Of a stretch of DNA of 64,000 bases, positions 58,156 to 64,000 are shown in pieces. How positions within the stretch are numbered: the first letter of the stretch is position 1; each line of letters opens with the position of its first letter. Source of the stretch: Microbacteriaceae bacterium (GTDB taxonomy: Bacteria > Actinomycetota > Actinomycetes > Actinomycetales > Microbacteriaceae); contig JAODAT010000041.1 in the NCBI GenBank assembly GCA_025463565.1, positions 1 through 64,000 on the forward strand, given 5' to 3'. A program made the translations under genes and the position numbers. Under the pieces are notes generated by a model that was not told where the DNA came from, made no database searches, and saw nothing but the letters and a program-made list of their open reading frames with translations.

Positions 58156-58201
58156 GCTGTCTGTCCTCCCTGTGAATAGCTGTCGCATCACGATCGCCGC
58201 A

Positions 58202-58238
58202 GCGACGAGAGGGCCGGCCCGAACCGGCCTCCCGTCGC
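58202..58238. terminator. GC-rich hairpin downstream of the surface-protein gene
   Basis: GCGACG-AGA-GGGCCGG pairs with CCGGCC-TCC-CGTCGC around a short loop. It is 3' of the minus-strand gene at 58336 and has no T-run, so it is a possible factor-dependent or weak terminator. Confidence 0.4.
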
Positions 58239-58335
58239 CAGCAGGGTGGTCACGCCGAGCGTAGCCACCGGCGCCTCCGAGGAACCCCCGTTCCCCGAAA
58301 GCACGATGTTCCGCCGGACAGGCCAGGCGAAACCG

Positions 58336-59448
58336 TCACGCCCGTGCCGTCCTCGGCGCCGGGCGGTTCGATCGGGCAGCTAGCCTCCGGCGGACGGCCG
58401 AGAGGAGTACCAGAACGGTCCCGGCCAGCGCCGTGAGGAGCGCCAACGCCACGGCCACCGTCGCATTCGCTCCCGTGAAGGCGAGCACCGCGGCGCGGCT
58501 TGCGGCCGCTGCTGCGGCCGCAGCCGCTTCGACAGCGGCCGCGTGCTCTAGGGCTCGCTCACTGCGAAGCGTTGCGGAGGAGACAGTCGCGTGGGAGGCG
58601 GCGATCTCACCGAAGGCGCGATCGTCGCTGGTGAGCTTGCTGGATGCGAGCGAAGCACCGGTGGCGACCTGGGCCGAACTCGTCGCGGTTCCACCGGACC
58701 CCGCAGACCCGCGAGCGGGCGGTGCGACCGCCGCGGCGGTAAAGATGTTGCGCACCGATGAGCTACACGTCACCGTACTTCCGCCGCCATTGGCAGACCC
58801 GTTGCACTGGGTTATCCCGACCGGCAGGGCAGACCCATCGCCCGGGTTGACGGTGCAGATCACGCGGCCGTCGCCACCGCCGCCATTCGCCGAGCCGTTG
58901 CACTGCGTGACGGTCGCGCTCGTGGTGCTTGCGATCGGATTGCAGATCGTGGTCGACGTGCCACCTCCGCCACCGGTGCCGATGCACTGGTTCACGGAGA
59001 AGCCCGAAAGCCCGATCGTTCCGGTGATGTTGTTCACGATGGTGACCGAGCAGGCAAGCGTTGATCCACCGCCATTTACCGAGTTATTGCACTGGTTGAC
59101 CGAGGTCACCACGAATGTCGCGGGCAGGGTCGACACCGTGCAGCTCGACGGAGCAGTGTTGGCTGCTCCCCGGCATGCCTTCACGACCGTGGACGAGCTC
59201 ATGGCCCCCGTTGCGGAGTTGAAGTAGTTGTTGACCGTCACATCGCAGGAGATGAGCAGCCCCGGCGTATTGCTGTCGTAATTGCACTGGCTGATCACCA
59301 GCGGGGTGGCGGCCGTTGCTGGCGTTGCCCCCTGCGCCAGAACGAACCCCGCCACCACGACAAGAGCTCCTAACAGGGCGGTGGTTACCCTCATCTTTCG
59401 CCCCGTGTGGATTTTGCCGATCCTTGAAACAATCCCCTGATACCCCAT
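58336..59448 (-). CDS. Sortase-anchored surface protein with six paired-Cys QCN loops
   Basis: 370 aa from the ATG at 59448 (GGGGG Shine-Dalgarno 6 nt upstream; ATG at 59394 is an alternative). Signal peptide to about residue 48 (cleavage near ATAATP). Twelve Cys occur only as six close pairs: 55/68, 92/103, 120/133, 155/169, 183/198, 215/228. Most pairs sit in a repeat of the form QCN-x-S-x-N-GGGS-xxx-C-S-V-x-V. A Ser/Ala-rich region includes a near-continuous Ala stretch (303-320). The end is LAFTG (322-326), a TM helix and RRRLAARSNR, a class E sortase signal. Predicted wall-linked, disulfide-looped protein; function unknown. Confidence 0.85.
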   Translation of the reverse strand: MGYQGIVSRIGKIHTGRKMRVTTALLGALVVVAGFVLAQGATPATAATPLVISQCNYDSNTPGLLISCDVTVNNYFNSATGAMSSSTVVKACRGAANTAPSSCTVSTLPATFVVTSVNQCNNSVNGGGSTLACSVTIVNNITGTIGLSGFSVNQCIGTGGGGGTSTTICNPIASTTSATVTQCNGSANGGGGDGRVICTVNPGDGSALPVGITQCNGSANGGGSTVTCSSSVRNIFTAAAVAPPARGSAGSGGTATSSAQVATGASLASSKLTSDDRAFGEIAASHATVSSATLRSERALEHAAAVEAAAAAAAAASRAAVLAFTGANATVAVALALLTALAGTVLVLLSAVRRRLAARSNRPAPRTARA

Positions 59449-59529
59449 GTGAAACCCCCAGAACTGCATCATCGGACCCGGGTCGTTACGGAGGCGTCAC
59501 CGGAATGTGACGGGGGTGTACAGGCTTGT

Positions 59530-59565
59530 CTGTGCCGTCGGTAAAATCTGTGCCGCCGGTAAAAA
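59530..59565. repeat. 18-bp tandem duplication near the MarP gene end
   Basis: Two units of CTGTGCCG(T/C)CGGTAAAA(T/A) in the gap between the surface-protein start and the MarP-like stop. Confidence 0.75.
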
Positions 59566-59578
59566 CGGTGCCAACGCT

Positions 59579-60763
59579 CTATTCGGTCGTGCAGTGGCCG
59601 GATGCGACGGGGTTCGAAAATGACGCGGCCTGGGTCGCGACCGGCACCAGTTCGGCGGTGGTGAGTGCGAATCCGACGTTCTGTGTCGTCGATGACTTCG
59701 CGAAGACGACGCCGGCCACATGACCATTCGCATCCAGCACCGGGCCGCCAGAATTGCCCTGCTCGACGTCCGCCGCCAGTGAGTAGACCTCGCGGTCGGA
59801 GGTGTTTGTTCCGTAGATGTCCGGAACCCGAACGGTGCTCACGCCCTGCACAGCTGCGGGCTTCGAGCTGAACGGTCCGCCGAGCGGGTAGCCGTCGAAG
59901 ACCGCGCTCGCGCCGGTCGGCAAAGTGGCGCCGATCTTCAGGGCGGCCGTCGGCATCCCGGAGACCGCGACCACCGCGAGGTCACCCACCGGGTCGAAGT
60001 AGACGACACGGCCGGTCCAGCTGCCACCGTCGGGCGCGACCACCACGGGTTCGGTGACCCCGGCGACGACGTGCGCGTTCGTGATGACGCGATCTGCGGA
60101 GACCACGAATCCGCTGCCGGACTGGTTCTGGCCGCACGCGTACGCGTTGCCGGTGATCTTGACGACGGAATGGGCGGCCAGCGCCTGGGCGGCATCGGCC
60201 CCGTCGGTCGGGATGGGCAGCGGACTGCCTGCACCGATCGAGTCGAGGAGACGCGGGATGCCCTGCTGGCTGATCGCCGCCCGCACGCGAGCCTCCAGGT
60301 CGCCGACGGGAGCGGGTGTCACAGCGTTGATCGCCGCGACCACACGCGAGCTGGCGATCGCGTCGGACACGAACGGGATTCCCAGCGACCCGATGCTGAA
60401 GGCCAGCATCGAGATGACAGCCGAGGTGGCGACCAGCGACACCAGCATGCCGAGCACGCGGTCGGCCGTGCGCAGCGCACCCTTCGGCACGCCGCGGCTG
60501 ATCGCCCGGCCGATGGCCGTGCCGAGCACGAAGCCGGCGACGATCAGTCCGGCGACGACGAACAGGATGGTGGGCAGGCGCCAGAAGCTGGTGCCAACGA
60601 GTCCGGTGACGAACGGGATCGCGAAAAAGGCGAGAATCGTGCCGGCAATCACGCCAAGGATGCCGCCGAGGCTCAGTGCGAAGCCGCGACGGTAGCCGTA
60701 GACCGCCCACGCCACCAGTACGGCGATGAGCAGCACATCGAGCAGCACCGATCCGGGGGTCAC
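59579..60763 (-). CDS. marP: MarP-like periplasmic serine protease with CvpA membrane domain
   Basis: 394 aa from a GTG with TACGAT 6 nt upstream. Four TM helices of the CvpA type (about 5-27, 30-52, 63-85, 105-128), then a chymotrypsin-like domain with His231 (TNAHVV), Asp261 (GDLAVV) and Ser338 (GNSGGP). Cys210 and Cys391 sit where mycobacterial MarP (Rv3671c) has the disulfide that gates activity under oxidative stress. MarP is needed for acid and oxidative stress survival. Followed on the same strand by the surface-protein gene. Confidence 0.92.
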   Translation of the reverse strand: MTPGSVLLDVLLIAVLVAWAVYGYRRGFALSLGGILGVIAGTILAFFAIPFVTGLVGTSFWRLPTILFVVAGLIVAGFVLGTAIGRAISRGVPKGALRTADRVLGMLVSLVATSAVISMLAFSIGSLGIPFVSDAIASSRVVAAINAVTPAPVGDLEARVRAAISQQGIPRLLDSIGAGSPLPIPTDGADAAQALAAHSVVKITGNAYACGQNQSGSGFVVSADRVITNAHVVAGVTEPVVVAPDGGSWTGRVVYFDPVGDLAVVAVSGMPTAALKIGATLPTGASAVFDGYPLGGPFSSKPAAVQGVSTVRVPDIYGTNTSDREVYSLAADVEQGNSGGPVLDANGHVAGVVFAKSSTTQNVGFALTTAELVPVATQAASFSNPVASGHCTTE

Positions 60764-60769
60764 CGCTGA

Positions 60770-60775
60770 ATCGTA
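60770..60775 (-). promoter_or_regulatory. -10 element TACGAT of marP
   Basis: Minus-strand hexamer exactly 6 nt before the GTG at 60763; leaderless start. Confidence 0.55.
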
Positions 60776-60834
60776 CTTGGCCGAGCCCTAGAAAACCCCG
60801 AACAGGCTGGTGGACACGGCAGGGTCTTCACCGG

Positions 60835-61380
60835 CTATGCGTGCCGGGGCATCATCAGCAGCGTCGACACGCTCACGACGATGAGCAGGATCGCCCCGAT
60901 CGTGATGAACGCAAGCAACGCGGCGGCAGGAAGCAGGACGGCCACCACCCCGGCGATCACCGAGATCACGCCACTCACCCAGCCGTACCAGGCGGGGGTG
61001 ACCGTGTGGCGGATGGCGGCGAGGATGTCGACGGCCCCTTCCGCGATCCAGCCGATGCCGATCAGGATGCCGAGCACGCTCAGCGACGAGAACGGGTCGG
61101 CGAGGCAGAAGATACCGGCGAGCACGACGAGCAGTCCGATGCCTGCGGTGATCCAGCGGAGCATCGTGCTCAGGCTGCTGACGGTGAGCGCGGTGACGAT
61201 CCGGAAGATGCCGGAGGCGACCAGGTAGGCGCCGAAGATGATCGCGACGGTGATGAGGCTCACGCCTGGGAGGGCAAGCGCGGCGATGCCGAGCACGATG
61301 CCGATGACGGAGACGGCGATGAGCGCGCCACGGTTGATGCGGATCATTCCGGGAACGGTTGGGGCGAAGAGTGAGGTCAT
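60835..61380 (-). CDS. HdeD-family membrane protein (DUF308)
   Basis: 181 aa with six TM helices as in E. coli HdeD: ALIAVSVIGIVLGIAALALP, ITVAIIFGAYLVASGIFRIV, then the repeated pattern in AGIGLLVVLAGIFCLADPFS and WIAEGAVDILAAI. HdeD is linked to acid-stress resistance; function unproven here. A weak CAGACT lies 6 nt before the ATG. It is 71 bp upstream of marP on the same strand. Confidence 0.88.
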   Translation of the reverse strand: MTSLFAPTVPGMIRINRGALIAVSVIGIVLGIAALALPGVSLITVAIIFGAYLVASGIFRIVTALTVSSLSTMLRWITAGIGLLVVLAGIFCLADPFSSLSVLGILIGIGWIAEGAVDILAAIRHTVTPAWYGWVSGVISVIAGVVAVLLPAAALLAFITIGAILLIVVSVSTLLMMPRHA

Positions 61381-61584
61381 GCCGAAAGTCTGGCACGCAC
61401 GCACCCGTTCTGGGGATGCCGTTTTTGATCGGTGACCAATAGCCTGTAGTCAGATTCATCCGGCTCGGGGGAGCCACGACCTTTCGGGCATGGGGGAGCC
61501 ATTACCGACGTAACCACAGGCGGGGCCGGTCAGCCGACGACTGGTCAACCGACCCTGCGCGCACGAGCAGCGGCGTACGCCGTC
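61381..61584. other. Upstream region of NERD gene 2
   Basis: Dyad CACCC-GTTCT-GGGGA (61402-61416), TTGATC -35 (61425-61430), 16-bp spacer, TAGTCA -10-like (61447-61452), GGGGGA (61492-61497) and in-frame ATT (61501). The order matches the region upstream of NERD gene 1. The frame is open from 61450. Confidence 0.5.
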
Positions 61585-62337
61585 ATGCGGCAGTGCCTGC
61601 ACGCGCAAGCGCTGGCGCGGCCTCGTTCTGCCGTAGCGCGGGTGTTCGGGGTGGATCCGCTGCACCCGGATGCCGTCGGCCGGTACCGGGACGCGATCGG
61701 CGAACTCGAGGTGGGCGCGCTGCTCTCCCGTCTGGGCGACGCCTTTACGGTGTTGCACGCCGTGCCGGTCGGCGACGGGGACTCTGATATCGATCATGTG
61801 GTGATCGGGCCGCCCGGCATCTTCACGATCAAGACCAAGAACCTCGCGGGACGCAAGGTGCTCGCCGCGGGCAACAGCGTGCTCGTCGACGGCCAGCAGA
61901 CCGATTTCGTGCGCAACTCGCTGTTCGAAGCGCGGCGGGCGTCTGAGCTGATTCGCCGGGCGAGTGGCGGTGTCGTGAACGTCACGCCGCTCATCGTGGT
62001 GGTCGGCGTCGAGACGGTGACCAGTGGTGCAAAGCCCGCCGCGGTGACCGTGTTGCCGGCGTCTCGGTTGCTCGGATTTCTCAAGCACGAGCCACTGGTG
62101 CTGCGACCGGAAGCCGTCGCCTACTACCTGCACGCGGCCCAGGATCGCGCGACCTGGCATGCCGTCGCGAACGACCCGACGGACTCGCTCCGCATCGCGC
62201 AGCGTTTCGACCGGCTTCGCCAGGAGGTGACGACGGCGTCGCGTCGTCGCACCCTCTGGCGTTTCGGCGGAACGGTTGTGGCGGCGCTCGTCATCGTCGG
62301 CGTCGCGCTCGGTGTACTGCACACGCTGCGTCCGTAG
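61585..62337 (+). CDS. NERD-domain protein 2
   Basis: 250 aa from ATG 61585 (278 aa from the in-frame ATT at 61501). ARVFGVDPLHPDAVGRYRDA, GELEVGALLSRLG, DIDHVVIGPPGIFTIKTKN (intact Asp and Lys of the nuclease-related core) and VTPLIVVVGVETV. C-terminal TM helix (about 227-246) with basic RRRTLWR before it, so the NERD domain is cytoplasmic and membrane-tethered. The alignment with the 53457 protein starts exactly at its GTG. Nuclease activity is plausible but unproven. No Shine-Dalgarno at ATG. Confidence 0.88.
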   Translation: MRQCLHAQALARPRSAVARVFGVDPLHPDAVGRYRDAIGELEVGALLSRLGDAFTVLHAVPVGDGDSDIDHVVIGPPGIFTIKTKNLAGRKVLAAGNSVLVDGQQTDFVRNSLFEARRASELIRRASGGVVNVTPLIVVVGVETVTSGAKPAAVTVLPASRLLGFLKHEPLVLRPEAVAYYLHAAQDRATWHAVANDPTDSLRIAQRFDRLRQEVTTASRRRTLWRFGGTVVAALVIVGVALGVLHTLRP

Positions 62338-62351
62338 CGCAAGCCGTAGCC

Positions 62352-63728
62352 TCACGTGGTCACCAGCTCGCGCTGCTGCGCTGGTTCAGGAACCGTGACT
62401 CGCTGCATCATCACTCGCTGCCGCCCGAGCATCCGCCAGGTCTGGTCGGGGTCGATCCATGGGGGCGCGAGCAGCATCGGCCGACCGTCGACCATCTTCA
62501 TCGTGAAGGCAGAGCTGTGCAGCATATGGTGATGGGCCGGGCAGAGCAGCACGCCGTTATCGAGTACCGTCGCCCCGCCATGTTCCCATTCCAGAACGTG
62601 ATGGGCTTCGCACCAACTGGGTGGTGCGGTGCACCCGGGCCAGACGCATCCGCCGTCCCGCACCGCGAGTTGTTTTCGCTGGATGGTGCTGAAGTACCGC
62701 TCGAGCGGACTGCGCCCGACGATTTGGCCGTTCCGCCCGACCAGCACGCGCTGGAAACCCGAGTCGCACACCATCTGCTGCAGCGATGCGGCCGAGATCG
62801 GCTCGTCCGCGTCATCCAGCCAGGCGACACCTTTGTGGTTCTCGAGGTCATCGAAGGTAACGACCGCCATGACGGTTGCTGTGGGGCGCTGGCCGGTAGA
62901 GCGAAGGCCTGCGGTCACGAGCCCGATCAGCACATCGAGCTGCCGCTGCTCCCGCGTGCGTGGGTCGGATGCGGCATCCTGCAGATCTTCGTCGGAGAGG
63001 AACCGCGGCTTGGCGTCGGGCGCGTTCGACTCGGTGAAGGCCGACCGCAGCAGTGCGGCGGAGGCCGGGTCGCACGCACCCGAGAACGTGGCGAGCCCGT
63101 GGGATTCGCGACCGAAACGGAACCGCCTGCGGGCGCGTAGCTGCGCTTCACGCTCGGGGGCGCCATCCGGGTCGAGAGCCTCTCGCTGCACTCGCGCCTC
63201 GACGGCGACGAGGTCGGCCGACTTCAGTGCGCCGATCGACACGAGGTAGCGCTCGGACTCGTCGAACTGCTCCGGGTAGGGGGAGTGGGTCGTCGCCTGG
63301 TCGAGCATGCGCACGATGCCGGCTGCGGCATCCACTCCCAGGTCGCCCGACATCAGTGCGGCAGCGACGTGAGGGTGAGCGGCAGGCAACACCTCGCCGG
63401 TGAGCGAGAGGCGCGGCCGGATAGCCACTCCCAGGCGGATGCGCTGGTTCGCCGTGGCTGCAGAAACGAGGGTGAGCTGTTCGATGAAGTCATCGGACCG
63501 ACGCTGGCCGAGCCGGTAACTCAGCCCGGCGGTGCCGAGCTCGAAACGGGACCGCTCGTCGATCTCGGCCGCGGTGCGAACGCGGATGGCATCCATGAAC
63601 CGACCCGCCCGCTCGGCCTGCACCGTCAGCAGGCAGACCTCCTCGTCGGTGAGAGCTTCGACGGGCACGCGCGCCAGCTGCTCGAGCAGGACGGTGGCCT
63701 GCTCGAGCGTGTCGCTGAAGGTGTCCAT
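62352..63728 (-). CDS. DUF222 and HNH endonuclease domain protein (13E12-like)
   Basis: 458 aa. N-terminal helical DUF222 region (about 30-310) and a C-terminal HNH domain: LAVRDGGCVWPGCTAPPSWCEAHH is split around zinc Cys residues, followed by HGGATVLDNGVLLCPAHHHMLH. The family is very abundant and multicopy in actinobacteria and related to the mycobacterial REP13E12 repeat; activity is largely untested. It converges with NERD gene 2 and follows the cut SDR gene. Confidence 0.9.
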   Translation of the reverse strand: MDTFSDTLEQATVLLEQLARVPVEALTDEEVCLLTVQAERAGRFMDAIRVRTAAEIDERSRFELGTAGLSYRLGQRRSDDFIEQLTLVSAATANQRIRLGVAIRPRLSLTGEVLPAAHPHVAAALMSGDLGVDAAAGIVRMLDQATTHSPYPEQFDESERYLVSIGALKSADLVAVEARVQREALDPDGAPEREAQLRARRRFRFGRESHGLATFSGACDPASAALLRSAFTESNAPDAKPRFLSDEDLQDAASDPRTREQRQLDVLIGLVTAGLRSTGQRPTATVMAVVTFDDLENHKGVAWLDDADEPISAASLQQMVCDSGFQRVLVGRNGQIVGRSPLERYFSTIQRKQLAVRDGGCVWPGCTAPPSWCEAHHVLEWEHGGATVLDNGVLLCPAHHHMLHSSAFTMKMVDGRPMLLAPPWIDPDQTWRMLGRQRVMMQRVTVPEPAQQRELVTT

Positions 63729-63764
63729 ACGAGAACTCTCGCACCAGCCACTGACATTCCTAAA

Positions 63765-63813
63765 GTGCTGGTCAGGGGCCTGTTCTCTTGTGGATAAGCC
63801 CTCTGGCCAGCAC
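63765..63813 (-). terminator. Inverted repeat with DnaA-box-like loop
   Basis: GTGCTGG-CCAGAGGG pairs imperfectly with CCCCTGACCAGCAC (minus strand) and is followed by TTT, downstream of the SDR-like stop: probable terminator. The loop holds TTATCCACA (63789-63797), a perfect DnaA-box sequence. Confidence 0.5.
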
Positions 63814-63830
63814 CCTGTGGAGGAGTAGAG

Positions 63831-64000
63831 CTATTCGAACCAATGCCCGTTGTCGAGGTCCTCGATGAGCCCGGGGTGGGTCGGCTCCCAGCCGAGCAGT
63901 TCGCGAGTGAGGTCGTTCGATGAGGGGCTGTCCATGGAGAGGAACGGCCCGAGCCAGTCGTAGTGCTCCGCCTCGACCGACTCGACCGGGATCGACAGCT
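63831..64000 (-). CDS. NAD-dependent epimerase/SDR-like protein, C-terminal part (cut by window edge)
   Basis: The last 56 codons of a minus-strand gene whose start lies beyond base 64000. The visible end reads EHYDWLGPFLSMDSPSSND, then TRELLGWEPTHPGLIEDLD and NGHWFE. The LLGWxPTHPGLIxDL pattern is the usual end of extended-SDR NAD(P)-dependent epimerase-like oxidoreductases in actinobacteria. Function cannot be refined. Confidence 0.75.
   Translation of the reverse strand, partial: LSIPVESVEAEHYDWLGPFLSMDSPSSNDLTRELLGWEPTHPGLIEDLDNGHWFE

Noticed and set aside
59497-59512. CRP-type site (GTCAC-N6-GTGAC)
   Set aside because: The half-sites face the wrong way relative to TGTGA-N6-TCACA.
1-64000. 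Genomic island or prophage
   Set aside because: No integrase, transposase, phage gene, tRNA junction or obvious composition shift was seen.

Overview
The window is about 64 kb of GC-rich (roughly two-thirds G+C by eye) actinobacterial chromosome. Gene content and protein style point to Microbacteriaceae (order Micrococcales): IF-2 with an Arg/Gly/Pro-rich insert, an infB-rbfA-truB-ribF neighbourhood, an AdaA-AlkA fusion, DUF2277, DUF2510 and DUF6804 proteins, a MarP-type protease, a DUF222-HNH protein and an LAxTG sortase signal. The genus cannot be fixed from sequence alone. I see no rRNA, tRNA, CRISPR array, insertion sequence or prophage, so this looks like vertically inherited chromosome. 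infB is cut at the left edge and an SDR/epimerase-like gene is cut at the right edge.

Layout. 1-12 kb: translation and RNA maturation (infB, rbfA, truB), base-excision repair (Fpg/Nei-like, MutY), a ketopantoate-reductase-like gene with a drug exporter and its TetR regulator, and ribF. 12-19 kb: a CynX-like transporter, then a deoxyribose block in which a ROK kinase is divergent from deoR-deoC-aldehyde dehydrogenase-half aldehyde dehydrogenase-microprotein, with one perfect palindromic operator between the two arms. 19-36 kb: hydrolases (SGNH, M20, cyclic-nucleotide-type phosphodiesterase, two alpha/beta hydrolases), a FAD-Rieske oxidoreductase, a lone Stealth phosphotransferase, an SNF2 ATPase, maltokinase, an exporter, and an hsp20 gene with both HspR (HAIR) and HrcA (CIRCE) operators. 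36-53 kb: an aspartase, AdaA-AlkA, a ribokinase-like gene, an exporter with an HxlR regulator and its operator, PrsW, HelD, a divergent transporter pair and an acyl-CoA dehydrogenase-like flavoprotein. 53-62 kb: an envelope and stress neighbourhood with two NERD paralogues, HtrA, an HxlR-SARP/BTAD fusion regulator, a cysteine-paired sortase-anchored surface protein, a MarP-like protease and an HdeD-like protein.

Two features recur across the window. About twenty genes lack a Shine-Dalgarno sequence and instead have a -10-like hexamer (TAnnnT) mostly exactly 6 nt before the start codon, which predicts leaderless mRNAs. Convergent genes often end in a shared 4-bp stop (CTAG or TTAG).

The most unusual items are the HxlR-SARP-BTAD fusion beside the six-loop QCN surface protein, the deoR/ROK operator that nominates a ROK protein as the missing deoxyribose kinase, the C-terminally truncated aldehyde dehydrogenase, a possible three-way-junction RNA at 30.0 kb, a recurring CCCC-GGGG dyad in five intergenic regions, and a possible ATT start shared by the two NERD paralogues.
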